The notes under the pieces were generated by a model, which ran no database searches, had not been told where the DNA came from, and saw only the letters and a list, made by a program, of their open reading frames with translations. Shown here one piece after another: positions 9,541 to 18,486 of a DNA stretch of 64,000 nucleotides. The stretch comes from Flavivirga abyssicola. Its GTDB lineage: Bacteria; Bacteroidota; Bacteroidia; Flavobacteriales; Flavobacteriaceae. Position numbers and translations under genes: made by a program. Each line of letters begins with the position of its first letter. The first letter of the stretch is position 1. The stretch covers positions 3,149,001-3,213,000 of the forward strand of contig NZ_CP141266.1 of NCBI RefSeq assembly GCF_030540775.2, given 5' to 3'.

Positions 9541-11166
9541 TCAATTTTTTTTAACCCTTCTTAAGTCCAATAAATTAATAGGGTTTATTCCAAGACCAGA
9601 AACATTCTTTCTTGTAAAGCGAACCACTTCGTCATAGTATAAAGGCACCATGATTGCATTTGCCATGGCTATAGAATCCATGGTTGTATATAGATGTTTT
9701 CTTTCTTCAATACCAGTAATAGTAAAAGCTTTATTATATAAACTATCAAACAGAGTGTTTTTAAAGTGAAAATAATTTGAGCCGTTAGGAGCGAAATTTT
9801 TACTATAGAATATCGATAAATAATTCTCTGCATCCAAATAATCCGCAACCCAGGAACTTCTAAACATATCAACTTTACCATTTGATCTAGCTGTTCTTAA
9901 AGTTGCTTCAGGCATAACATCGACTTTAATTACTAATCCGGTTTTATCAAGTTCACGTTGAATAAATTCACAAAAACTTAAGTAATTACTGGTCGTTGTT
10001 AAAGTGATTTCAGGTTTTGATATACCACTTTCTTTTATAAACTGTTCAACCAATTGTTTGGCTTTTTCAGGTTGGTAGCTAAAACCAATAGATTCATTAT
10101 GTCCTGCTAGCCCTTTAGGAATAAAACCACCATTAGCAGGATTGCCAATATCGTTTCGTAAATAAATCATCATTTTTTTTCTGTCAAAGCCATAATTAAT
10201 AGCTTTTCTTATGAGTTCAGATTGTATTTCTGGGGTTTTAGAGTCTAAATAAAATCCTAGGTATTCAGAGTTTAGATAAGGACCTTGAATCATATTTACA
10301 GATGCTTTGTAGGTGCTGCGAAGCTGCCCGTCTGCTGTTAAAAGCTCATCTTTATAAGAAGCATCTAAACTGTTTAAAAAATCTATATTGCCTTGTGCGA
10401 ACTGTAAAAACTCACTTTGTTTATCGGGCAAAAAGGTTATGGATACGGCTTCTAAATAAGGTAGAGATACACCAGTACTATCTTTTTCAAAATAATGGTC
10501 GTTTTTTCTAAAAACAAGTTTAATGTTTTCTTCCCAACGTTTAAATTGAAAAGGACCGGTGCCGATAGGGTGCGATCTGAAATCACTGCCATAATGTTCG
10601 GCAATTTCTTTAGGAATAACCGAGCAATACTTCATAGACAATAGCCCTATAAAAGCAGGGAATGGTTGCGTTAATTTAATTTTGAAAAGCGTATCATTTA
10701 TAGCTTCAAAATCATCTACCTTTTTTAAAACCCAATTTCCTGGTGCTGCAATTTTTTCATCCCTTAATCGGTTAAAACTATACCGGAAATCTTCTGCAAC
10801 TACCACTCTTGTAGAATCTTTTCCAAATAGTTCATGCTTGTGAAAATACACATCATCACGTAGTGTAAATAAGTAAGAGAGGCCATCGTCCGAGATTGCC
10901 CAGTTTTTAGCAATACTTGGTAAAATATTTAAATCACTATCCAACTGTACTAAACCATTAAATAATTGATTACTTACCCAGGTATCTTGCAAAGTTCTTG
11001 AAAAAGCAGGGTCTAACGTATTTATGTTTGCATGTTCATTATACCTGAAAACTAGATGGTCTTTGCTAACTAATCTATTGTCTGTGCATGAGTTTAATAA
11101 GAAAGTAAAGCTTATTATGAATAAATAGACTGTTAGGTATTTTATATTTGTCTTCACTAGTTTCAT
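9541..11166 (-). CDS. ABC transporter substrate-binding lipoprotein, peptide/nickel (SBP family 5) type
   Basis: The protein has 541 residues. A signal peptide ends in a lipobox LLNSC (Cys27), so it is anchored by lipid, probably in the periplasm. The body is SBP_bac_5: NTLDPAFSRTLQDTWVSNQLFNGLVQLD at the start, then HPIGTGPFQFKRWEEN and AINYGFDRKKMM. These proteins bind oligopeptides or metal chelates for an inner-membrane importer. No dipeptide permease genes are adjacent, so it may work with a transporter elsewhere. It lies 29 bases after an unrelated-looking ABC membrane protein gene and may share its transcript. Confidence 0.88.
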   Translation of the reverse strand: MKLVKTNIKYLTVYLFIISFTFLLNSCTDNRLVSKDHLVFRYNEHANINTLDPAFSRTLQDTWVSNQLFNGLVQLDSDLNILPSIAKNWAISDDGLSYLFTLRDDVYFHKHELFGKDSTRVVVAEDFRYSFNRLRDEKIAAPGNWVLKKVDDFEAINDTLFKIKLTQPFPAFIGLLSMKYCSVIPKEIAEHYGSDFRSHPIGTGPFQFKRWEENIKLVFRKNDHYFEKDSTGVSLPYLEAVSITFLPDKQSEFLQFAQGNIDFLNSLDASYKDELLTADGQLRSTYKASVNMIQGPYLNSEYLGFYLDSKTPEIQSELIRKAINYGFDRKKMMIYLRNDIGNPANGGFIPKGLAGHNESIGFSYQPEKAKQLVEQFIKESGISKPEITLTTTSNYLSFCEFIQRELDKTGLVIKVDVMPEATLRTARSNGKVDMFRSSWVADYLDAENYLSIFYSKNFAPNGSNYFHFKNTLFDSLYNKAFTITGIEERKHLYTTMDSIAMANAIMVPLYYDEVVRFTRKNVSGLGINPINLLDLRRVKKN

Positions 11167-11195
11167 TTAATAGCGGGTAATTTAATAGTAGTTTT

Positions 11196-12959
11196 TTATC
11201 CTTCAGGCAAGGCTTTCCAATTTTTAATAATTTTAGAATAAAAGTATATAAAGAGTAAATTAATCGTAAATAAAATAAAGCTCCAATGCATTCCTAAACT
11301 ACTCAATAAATTAAAACAAACATCATTATTATAATAGGAATAATTTTCAACACATGCGGCTGATTGGTGTAAAGATATAATTGTAATTATTAGAAAAATA
11401 TAAAGTGTAAATCCAAGAATAGATATGTTTAGGCATATAGCAACTATAAACTTCTTTATTTTTTTTATATAAAATAAGGGAATTGATAAAATAATAGACC
11501 CTAATACTAAGGTTAAATACGATACAAAATACTCAATGCTATTCCCAGTAGATCGTGTTATGTATTCATAAAGAACGGTTAACAATATTACCAGCATGGT
11601 TAATACTCCAATGCTTATAATTGTAAATAGTAGTGGCCTTAAACCTGTAATTCTAAACATAAAAACTAAAGAAGAAAAAAAGAAAGCAAACCATATAAAG
11701 AAGTGTATGGTTTTAAATAAGGGATTGCTTTCTTTTATATCTTCAATATTTTCAAAGACTCTATGTAGAGCATCATTGTCTAAATAATAATTTGTTATAT
11801 GATCTTTATAAAAAGTATCAATAGCAGTTTTAGGGGTACTTGATTCAAATTGAAACTCTTCTTTGGGTTGATTTCTGATTAGGTTTTTTAATTCGAAGTT
11901 ATCGTTTGGGTGATAAACCATGTCAAACCAGTTGTCGACATTCAGATTATGCTTAATTTTATATTGATTGCAAATCATTAAAAAATCCGACAATATTTTT
12001 TTAATTTCATTAGGATCGTTTCTCTTTAAAAGATCATAACCTAATTTATTCCACAGTCTGTTATTTTTATTGTAACCTGCTCGATAATTAAATTTTTCAT
12101 ACTCGTAGTCATTATATTCAGTGTAATTATATTGGAGATTTTCTTGTTCTAATCTATTTTTTTGGGATAGATAAAAATTGTTTGAATAATTAAAATAACT
12201 AGGATTCTCTGTTTGAACATAACTAGAAACATCAAAAATGGAATCTTTAAAAAAATAAGTTCTAATAGTGTCTTTAGTTTTGAAATACACATAGCCTTTA
12301 TAAGAGCTATCAGTTGCCATCTGGTTTAAGGCACCATCTTTTTTATAGAGTGTATAAAATCTGTAATTGTAATCCAGAAATTTTAAAGATAAACTATCTT
12401 TCTTTTGAGTTATTCCATTATAAGTTTCACAATAAAGGGTATCGAAAGGGGCTGGGTAACTACGTTGATTGATAGTGTAGTCCAGTGTGTTTTTAGAAAA
12501 GAATAATGCAGCGGCATTAGAAGCAATAATTTCTTTTTCTACACTTTTTTCGTCATATTTAAAAGAGATATAAGATTTAACACCGAAATTATGTGAAATA
12601 TAAAATGTTGTAGAAAAGAAAATTACTATTAAATAAATTAAAAATTGCTTAAATAATTGTAATCGGGAGGTAGGATAAAAACTTTTAAAAGCATTATTTT
12701 TAAATAGAAAAATAAGCCATAAAACAAGCGTTAAAATGGATATGATAATGCTGATATAAATAGTACCATTTTCAAAAAAAATAGATTTAGCACTATATTC
12801 ATGTAAAACTTCTGGATTAGTAATAGCTAAGAACCCAAAAACAAAAAATAAACCATGCAATATTAGTGCTAAAGCTAAAACCCATAATAATTTTGTATTC
12901 CAAACTAATGGATGATTTTCAAGTAAATATTGATTGGTTTTATGTATAAATTTTTTCAT
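11196..12959 (-). CDS. large membrane protein, probable permease partner of the adjacent ABC ATPase
   Basis: I do not recognise a named family for this 587-residue protein. It has helices at about 25-47, 68-88 and 105-122. A long, Tyr/Asn-rich extracytoplasmic domain follows (about 125-415), then five or so helices (about 420-440, 446-470, 480-500, 508-532, 553-575). A pair of membrane bundles around a large external domain recalls ABC permeases of the ABC-2 or MacB sort. The gene starts ten bases after the ATPase gene ends, which strongly suggests one transporter. Substrate unknown. Confidence 0.6.
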   Translation of the reverse strand: MKKFIHKTNQYLLENHPLVWNTKLLWVLALALILHGLFFVFGFLAITNPEVLHEYSAKSIFFENGTIYISIIISILTLVLWLIFLFKNNAFKSFYPTSRLQLFKQFLIYLIVIFFSTTFYISHNFGVKSYISFKYDEKSVEKEIIASNAAALFFSKNTLDYTINQRSYPAPFDTLYCETYNGITQKKDSLSLKFLDYNYRFYTLYKKDGALNQMATDSSYKGYVYFKTKDTIRTYFFKDSIFDVSSYVQTENPSYFNYSNNFYLSQKNRLEQENLQYNYTEYNDYEYEKFNYRAGYNKNNRLWNKLGYDLLKRNDPNEIKKILSDFLMICNQYKIKHNLNVDNWFDMVYHPNDNFELKNLIRNQPKEEFQFESSTPKTAIDTFYKDHITNYYLDNDALHRVFENIEDIKESNPLFKTIHFFIWFAFFFSSLVFMFRITGLRPLLFTIISIGVLTMLVILLTVLYEYITRSTGNSIEYFVSYLTLVLGSIILSIPLFYIKKIKKFIVAICLNISILGFTLYIFLIITIISLHQSAACVENYSYYNNDVCFNLLSSLGMHWSFILFTINLLFIYFYSKIIKNWKALPEG

Positions 12960-12969
12960 TGATTTGGCT

Positions 12970-14127
12970 TTAGGAAACGAAGAAACGTCTTGTGGATTTT
13001 GTTATATTACGTGTATAAATAACATCTATTTTGTATTTTCCCAGAGCTTCAAGGACTAACGGAAAAGTTATCTCAATAGGAAAATAAGCAATAAAGATAC
13101 CTCCGTTAAAAACCAATTTTTCAAGACATAAATCAGTGAAAATTTGTTTGAGTTTTTCTCTTTCGCAATTACAGTCTATTTCTACAATTAAATAATTTTC
13201 AGTATTTGTAACTTCATTTTTATCGTCATGTTCTTTATGAACGCCATTCTTTAGATATATTACTTTATCAGATACCTTTTCTACTTCATACAATTGCTGG
13301 GAGCTCAATATTAATGCAATAGGGTTATTTATAGAATTACAAATAGATTTTAAGTCTTCTAAGATGACCTGTTGTGCTAATACATCCAGATTAGCTAATG
13401 GTTCGTCTAAAAGAAGTAATTCAGGTTGTTTTAATAGTGTTCTTGCTAACTCAAAACGCATTTTGTACCCAGAAGATAATTCATTCCATTTTAAATGCTT
13501 ATAATTCCATAAGCCAAAACGAGCAATCATCATTAAAACTCTGGTTTCATTTTCTTGGGGATTAATGCCATAATTTGATAAAACAAATTTTAAATTATCC
13601 TTAAGACTGCCATACCATTTTTGAGTTCGTTGTGGAATATATACCAAATTAGAGCGCAAATCATAGTCGTTACCAAAATCCTTATCGAAATTAAACTCTA
13701 ACGATCCTTCATTATGTTTTAGTTCTTTAGCTAAAATTCTTAATAGTGTTGTTTTGCCATTTCCATTTTCTCCAACTAATCCATAAACATCACCTTTGTG
13801 AATATTAATAGAAATAGGCCCTAGCTTAAAACGATTAGCACCATAGCTTTTAGTAATATTTGAACCAGTTACAAGGGGTTTTTCTGTATTATTATCTTCA
13901 ATTGGAATTTTGGAGATTCTATTTAGAATTTCAAGGCTTCTTTTTATAAGCTCCCCTTCTTCTTTTGGAAACTTTTCTTTCCAATCGGTAAGTTCAATAA
14001 CATCATTATAAATATCTAAGTTTTGTGTGTCTATGGCACAATCCATGAGTTTTCGATACCCTAAGAAAGTATCCTTATTTTCAAGAAAAGTAATAACTTC
14101 TTTAATTCGCGTTTCGGCTCTTGTCAT
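12970..14127 (-). CDS. ABC transporter ATPase with an N-terminal helical extension and an atypical switch loop
   Basis: The protein has 385 residues. Residues 1-80 are a helical extension, 85-300 the ATPase and 310-385 a C-terminal domain. Walker A is GENGNGKTT (119-127), Q-loop Q166, signature LSSGY (217-221) and Walker B LLLLDE (237-242). The usual SSH switch reads SSQQ (275-278), so the catalytic-switch histidine is replaced by Gln277. Both helical extension and C-terminal domain may contact the membrane partner encoded ten bases downstream. Membership of the ABC superfamily is certain. Whether it is a full ATPase is open because of the missing histidine. Confidence 0.88.
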   Translation of the reverse strand: MTRAETRIKEVITFLENKDTFLGYRKLMDCAIDTQNLDIYNDVIELTDWKEKFPKEEGELIKRSLEILNRISKIPIEDNNTEKPLVTGSNITKSYGANRFKLGPISINIHKGDVYGLVGENGNGKTTLLRILAKELKHNEGSLEFNFDKDFGNDYDLRSNLVYIPQRTQKWYGSLKDNLKFVLSNYGINPQENETRVLMMIARFGLWNYKHLKWNELSSGYKMRFELARTLLKQPELLLLDEPLANLDVLAQQVILEDLKSICNSINNPIALILSSQQLYEVEKVSDKVIYLKNGVHKEHDDKNEVTNTENYLIVEIDCNCEREKLKQIFTDLCLEKLVFNGGIFIAYFPIEITFPLVLEALGKYKIDVIYTRNITKSTRRFFVS

Positions 14128-14173
14128 TTGTTATTGCAGATTATAAACTTTTAGTTCAAGTCTTCGCACTTAG

Positions 14174-14205
14174 ATTGTATTACTTGTAGCAATTGCGTAA
14201 ATTTG
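14174..14205 (+). promoter_or_regulatory. promoter of mtaB
   Basis: ATTG at 14174-14177 and TAAATTTG at 14198-14205 are 20 bases apart, close to the Bacteroidota consensus. The transcript would have a leader of about 65 bases before the ATG at 14276. Confidence 0.6.
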
Positions 14206-14275
14206 CAAGCTTTTAAGTTAGAAGGCTTGTAAATATATATACATTTCCACCATAAAAGGAAATGAAGAAGAAAAA

Positions 14276-15616
14276 ATGAAGAAAAAAGTCGCATTTTATA
14301 CCTTGGGCTGTAAACTGAATTTTTCAGAGACATCGACTATTGCCAGGAATTTTACAGATGAAGGTTTTGATCGTGTGGATTTTTCTGAAAAGGCAGATAT
14401 TTATGTGATTAATACTTGTTCGGTTACCGAGAATGCAGACAAACGTTTTAAAACAATAGTAAAACAAGCACAGAAAGCCAATTCAGATGCATTTGTTGCA
14501 GCGGTGGGATGTTATGCTCAGTTAAAGCCTCAAGAATTGGCAGATGTAAATGGTGTGGATTTAGTTTTAGGAGCTACTGAGAAATTTAACATTACTGCTT
14601 TTATTAACGATTTGCTTAGTCATCCCGAGCGCAGTCGAGGGGTTGGACAGGTACATTCTTGTGAGATTGAAGATGCCGATTTTTATGTAGGGAGTTATTC
14701 CATAGGAGATAGAACGAGAGCATTTTTAAAAGTTCAGGATGGTTGCGATTACAAATGTACTTATTGTACAATACCTTTAGCACGTGGTATTTCGCGAAGC
14801 GATACCATGGAAAACGTTTTAAAAAATGCTCGGGAGATTTCTAAGCAAAACATAAAAGAAATTGTTCTTACTGGGGTTAATATTGGTGATTATGGTAAAG
14901 GCGAGTTTGGTAATAAAAAACATGAGCATACGTTTTTAGATTTGGTTACTAAGCTAGATCATGTTGAAGGTATTGAGCGATTAAGGATTTCGTCTATAGA
15001 ACCAAATCTTTTAAAAAATGAAACCATTGATTTGGTCTCTAAATCGAGAGCTTTTGTACCTCATTTTCATATTCCATTACAGTCTGGGAGTAACGAGATT
15101 CTTAAAAAAATGAAACGTCGTTATATGCGGGAATTGTATGTAGATCGTGTTTCTAAAATAAAAGAGGTTATGCCACATGCTTGTATAGGTGTCGATGTTA
15201 TTGTTGGATTTCCTGGAGAAACGGACGAACACTTTTTAGAAACGTATCATTTTTTAAATGCATTAGACATTTCATATTTACATGTGTTTACCTACTCAGA
15301 GCGTGATAATACAGAAGCAGCAGAAATGAATGGTGTATTGCCTAACAATATAAGAAGTAAGCGTAGTAAAATGTTACGAGGTTTATCAGTTAAAAAACGT
15401 CGTGCTTTTTATGAAAGCCAAATTGGGTCCAACAGAACTGTTTTGTTTGAAAGCGAAAATAAAGAAGGCTACATTCATGGGTTTACTGAAAACTACATTA
15501 AAGTAAAAACCCCTTGGAATCCTGATCTGATTAATACATTACATCATGTAGAACTTACAAGAATTGATGATGATGGCTTGGTGAGATTTGAGTTTGCAAA
15601 AGTGGTTTCAAACTAA
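14276..15616 (+). CDS. mtaB: tRNA t6A37 methylthiotransferase MtaB
   Basis: This 446-residue radical-SAM enzyme converts t6A to ms2t6A at position 37 of ANN-decoding tRNAs. The N-terminal MTTase domain has the three cysteines of one iron-sulfur cluster (C12, C48, C79). The radical-SAM motif is CDYKCTYC (C157, C161, C164). A TRAM-like RNA-binding domain closes the protein (about 380-440). The GCKLN start and CTIPLARG after the cluster separate MtaB from MiaB and RimO. Residues 115-122 (SHPERSRG) are encoded by a dispersed intergenic-type repeat inserted in frame; see the repeat at 14619. Confidence 0.93.
   Translation: MKKKVAFYTLGCKLNFSETSTIARNFTDEGFDRVDFSEKADIYVINTCSVTENADKRFKTIVKQAQKANSDAFVAAVGCYAQLKPQELADVNGVDLVLGATEKFNITAFINDLLSHPERSRGVGQVHSCEIEDADFYVGSYSIGDRTRAFLKVQDGCDYKCTYCTIPLARGISRSDTMENVLKNAREISKQNIKEIVLTGVNIGDYGKGEFGNKKHEHTFLDLVTKLDHVEGIERLRISSIEPNLLKNETIDLVSKSRAFVPHFHIPLQSGSNEILKKMKRRYMRELYVDRVSKIKEVMPHACIGVDVIVGFPGETDEHFLETYHFLNALDISYLHVFTYSERDNTEAAEMNGVLPNNIRSKRSKMLRGLSVKKRRAFYESQIGSNRTVLFESENKEGYIHGFTENYIKVKTPWNPDLINTLHHVELTRIDDDGLVRFEFAKVVSN
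14619..14642 (+). repeat. dispersed GTCAT-type repeat inside mtaB
   Basis: GTCATCCCGAGCGCAGTCGA followed by GGGG belongs to the same short repeat family as the intergenic copies at 48584, 54930, 56619 and 62718. It encodes SHPERSRG in the mtaB frame, in the linker between the MTTase and radical-SAM domains, without breaking the frame. Confidence 0.7.
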
Positions 15617-15715
15617 GAAACTATAGTAATCTTGCATATTAGCTAGAGTTTTGTTCACTTTGACTTATTTATTGTGCAAATAAAATGACACGATATATTT
15701 TTATACGAGTTAATC

Positions 15716-16228
15716 ATGTCCCAAATGAATAGGTTTCTTTTTATTTTATGCTTTACATTACTTATTACGAGTTGCTCGGAAGAGGAAAGTAATGACTTGT
15801 CTATTGTTGGTACATGGAAATTAACAGCTTGGGAAGTTGCAGATGGATTTGATATGAATAATGATGGTATTGTTAATACTAATATTTTAGACGAAATTGA
15901 ATGTATAAGCAATGAAACTTTAATTTTTGAAACTGAAGGTGTTGTATCTTCCAATAAAACCTTTAACCCAGATATTGATATTGCTTTACAGGAAGGAACT
16001 ACAGATAAGTACGTATTTGATGTAAGATGTGATAAGGAAGGTGTTATTGGTTTTGCAACAACATATTCTCAAAAAAATATAGATACTGTGATATTTAATG
16101 ATAAAGAATCTGCTATTGTCGATAATCAATTATTTCGCTTGATTAAAGAATCGATAAAAATATATAATGAAGACTTTACTGAGATAGTAGCTACTAAGGA
16201 TTTAACATTGGTGTATACCAAACAATAA
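15716..16228 (+). CDS. lipocalin-like lipoprotein
   Basis: This 170-residue protein has a signal peptide and a lipobox LLITSC, so the mature chain begins at Cys20. The mature part opens with LSIVGTWKLTAWEVADGFDM and alternates short beta strands, as in lipocalin-like (DUF4923/Lipocalin_4 type) proteins of Bacteroidota. DMNNDGIVNTNIL looks like a calcium-binding loop. The start may be the second Met (15725), which gives a more usual signal peptide. Ligand and role are unknown. Confidence 0.75.
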   Translation: MSQMNRFLFILCFTLLITSCSEEESNDLSIVGTWKLTAWEVADGFDMNNDGIVNTNILDEIECISNETLIFETEGVVSSNKTFNPDIDIALQEGTTDKYVFDVRCDKEGVIGFATTYSQKNIDTVIFNDKESAIVDNQLFRLIKESIKIYNEDFTEIVATKDLTLVYTKQ

Positions 16229-16253
16229 TTAAGTAGCATTTTTGCAGGAAATA

Positions 16254-16286
16254 AAAAAATCCGAAATTACTACTTCGGATTTTTTT
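16254..16286. terminator. bidirectional Rho-independent terminator
   Basis: ATCCGAA (16259-16265) pairs with TTCGGAT (16274-16280), with an A-run before and a T-run after. It separates the convergent lipoprotein (+) and acetyltransferase (-) genes and can serve both. Confidence 0.88.
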
Positions 16287-16308
16287 ATAATTATTTTTGT
16301 TTAAAAAA

Positions 16309-16605
16309 TTAAATTCTTACTCCAACAGGAAGCATACGCTTATATTTCCTATTGCTTCTCACAAACTTAGCAATTTCAGGGCTTGTTGGTACAACGCTTA
16401 AATTACGTTCTTGAATTTGTTCGAAAACAGCTTCTAAAAACTCTTTGCTAAATTCTTGGTCTTTAATGCCTTCTGGAATAATTAGTTTGGTTAGAAAAAT
16501 TTTCCTTTCTTGTAAAGAATATTCAATTTTTGCTAAATGATTATCAATTTTTATTTCAAATTGACGTAGAAAATCGTTATCAATTAGTTCTGCAGCTTCA
16601 ACCAT
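16309..16605 (-). CDS. small GNAT-like N-acetyltransferase domain protein
   Basis: The 98-residue protein matches the short GCN5-related family (Acetyltransf_CG/YidJ type). The strand FEIKIDNHLAKIEYSL is followed by IIPEGIKDQEFSKEFLEAVFEQIQE, where the acetyl-CoA loop would sit, and then LSVVPTSPEIAKFVRSNRKY. Characterised relatives are few and the substrate is unknown. The acetyl-CoA loop here (GIKDQEFSKE) lacks the glycine-rich form RGxGxG seen in most members, so activity is uncertain. Confidence 0.7.
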   Translation of the reverse strand: MVEAAELIDNDFLRQFEIKIDNHLAKIEYSLQERKIFLTKLIIPEGIKDQEFSKEFLEAVFEQIQERNLSVVPTSPEIAKFVRSNRKYKRMLPVGVRI

Positions 16606-16670
16606 GGTAATTTTTGTTTTGTTTCTTAGAAATCTTAAATAGTGAGCACTATTTATATAACTTTGTTTTG

Positions 16671-16678
16671 CAAAAGTA
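16671..16678 (-). promoter_or_regulatory. -7 element for the small acetyltransferase gene
   Basis: On the minus strand this reads TACTTTTG, a perfect -7 match, followed by CAAAAC. TTTA sits 19 bases further upstream as a weak -33 box. The start codon is about 65 bases downstream. Confidence 0.5.
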
Positions 16679-16797
16679 CAAAAAATAATTGTTATTTTAA
16701 AGATAAAAAAGGGTTAATACCTTATAAAATAAACCTTTAGAATAGGCTTTATTTGAATTTAGAAAACAGTTTTTTATTAAATTCTATTTTAGTACAA

Positions 16798-17463
16798 ATG
16801 AACGAAGAAATAATACATGTTTATTTAATGCCGGGAATGGCTGCAAACCCTATAATTTTTGAACATATAAAATTACCAGAGGATCAATTTAAGATTCATT
16901 TACTTGAGTGGATGTTACCAATTAATAATGAATCTATTAGTGATTATGCATTACGAATGACTAACCATATAAAACATGAAAATATTGTGTTACTTGGTGT
17001 GTCCTTTGGAGGTGTTTTGGTGCAAGAAATGAGTAAGCATATACATGTTAGAAAACTCATTATAGTATCTAGTGTTAAGTCCATGCACGAACTGCCTAAA
17101 CATATGCTACTAGCTAAGAAAATGAAAGCTTATGCATTAGTACCAACACAATTGGCTGGTAGTATTGATTTACTTGCAAAATATGCTTTTGATAGCAGTA
17201 TTAAAAAACGAATGGATTTGTATAAGAAATATTTATCTGTTAATGATAGCAAATATTTAAGTTGGGCTATTAAGCAAATGGTCTGTTGGAATCAGGATGA
17301 AAGTCTACCAAATATTGTACATATTCATGGGGATAGCGATAGTGTGTTCCCTATTAAAAATATAACAAACTGCATCACTATAAAAAAAGGTACACATATT
17401 ATGATTATTAATAAGTTTAAGTGGTTTAATGAGAATTTACCTCGTATAATTTTAGAAAACTAA
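16798..17463 (+). CDS. alpha/beta hydrolase
   Basis: From the ATG at 16798 the protein has 221 residues (MNEEIIHVYLMPGMAANPII). A TTG at 16753 would add 15 residues not expected for the family, so I prefer the ATG. The nucleophile elbow is GVSFGG, the acid is probably in HGDSDSVFP and the histidine in KGTHIMI, giving a complete Ser-Asp-His set. YLMPGM replaces the usual HGxG oxyanion loop. The substrate is unknown. It precedes the transglycosylase gene by 35 bases on the same strand. Confidence 0.8.
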   Translation: MNEEIIHVYLMPGMAANPIIFEHIKLPEDQFKIHLLEWMLPINNESISDYALRMTNHIKHENIVLLGVSFGGVLVQEMSKHIHVRKLIIVSSVKSMHELPKHMLLAKKMKAYALVPTQLAGSIDLLAKYAFDSSIKKRMDLYKKYLSVNDSKYLSWAIKQMVCWNQDESLPNIVHIHGDSDSVFPIKNITNCITIKKGTHIMIINKFKWFNENLPRIILEN

Positions 17464-17498
17464 ATAAAAATTTTACCTTTAAACAAAACTTATTAAAA

Positions 17499-18425
17499 AT
17501 GAAGATAGTACAGAAAGTATTAGCGTTTGTGGGATTATTAAGTTTATCGGCCTTATTTATTTATGCCTTACAAGATGCCCCAACAGATGAGAATTTCGAA
17601 AAAAAACTAATTAACGATTATAATGTTTATGCGTTACAAGTTCCAGATGATTTAAATTTTGCTGGAGAGCCAATGCCACTTAAAAATCCAGATATTTTAG
17701 AACGAATGGATAGAGAGCTATTGGTTAATACATATTGGCAATCTAATGGACTTTTAATGTTTAAACGCGCCAAAAAATATTTTCCAATTATAGAGCCTAT
17801 TTTAGAGAAGCATGGCATTCCAGATGATTTTAAGTATTTGGCTGTCATAGAAAGTGGCTTAACAAACGCCGTATCTCCTGCAGGTGCTAGAGGTGTTTGG
17901 CAAATTATGAAAGTTACAGGCAGAGAAAATGGTTTAGAAGTAAATGATAATGTTGATGAACGTTACCATCTAGAAAAAGCAACAGAAGTAGCGTGTAAAT
18001 ATTTATTAAGATCTAAAAAGAAATTAGGGTCGTGGACCTTAGCCGCGGCTGCTTATAATGCTGGTGTTGCTGGTGTTTCCAGAAAATTGAAGGAACAAAA
18101 TGTATCAAGTTATTACGATTTGTTGCTTATTGAAGAAACGGGGCGCTATATTTTTAGAATCGTGGCATTAAAAGAAATTTTATCTAATCCAGCCAAATAT
18201 GGCTTTAACTTTAGGGATAAGGATTTGTATAACAATGTGCCTACTTATAAAGTAGCTGTTGATACAGCAATTACTGATTTTCCAAAATTTGCTGAAAGTT
18301 TTGGTATTAACTACAAAATATTAAAACTTCATAACCCTTGGTTGCGAGAATCACATTTAAATAATAAATCAAAGAAGTTGTATACTATTGATATTCCTAA
18401 AAAGGGATATTATGATGTACAATAA
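17499..18425 (+). CDS. lytic transglycosylase, MltD-like SLT domain
   Basis: This 308-residue protein has an N-terminal hydrophobic signal or anchor (residues 5-23). An SLT domain follows from about residue 90. The catalytic glutamate is E118 in AVIESGLTNAVSPAGARGVWQIM, and AAAAYNAGVAGVSR is the conserved substrate-groove motif. It cleaves peptidoglycan glycan strands to form 1,6-anhydro ends. MltD-type proteins usually carry C-terminal LysM repeats. Here the chain ends soon after the catalytic domain with no LysM, so it is a short form. Confidence 0.9.
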   Translation: MKIVQKVLAFVGLLSLSALFIYALQDAPTDENFEKKLINDYNVYALQVPDDLNFAGEPMPLKNPDILERMDRELLVNTYWQSNGLLMFKRAKKYFPIIEPILEKHGIPDDFKYLAVIESGLTNAVSPAGARGVWQIMKVTGRENGLEVNDNVDERYHLEKATEVACKYLLRSKKKLGSWTLAAAAYNAGVAGVSRKLKEQNVSSYYDLLLIEETGRYIFRIVALKEILSNPAKYGFNFRDKDLYNNVPTYKVAVDTAITDFPKFAESFGINYKILKLHNPWLRESHLNNKSKKLYTIDIPKKGYYDVQ

Positions 18426-18454
18426 AAGAATACCAATAAATTTAATCGTAGACG

Positions 18455-18486
18455 GAGGATAATTAATAATTATCCTCTTCTTTTTT
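18455..18486 (+). terminator. Rho-independent terminator after the transglycosylase gene
   Basis: GAGGATAATT (18455-18464) pairs with AATTATCCTC (18468-18477), followed by TTCTTTTTT. The right arm overlaps the last codons and stop of the convergent minus-strand gene. Confidence 0.8.

Noticed and set aside
14619-14642. mtaB frameshift or pseudogene caused by the repeat
   Set aside because: The frame is unbroken and all cluster cysteines on both sides are present, so the gene looks functional.
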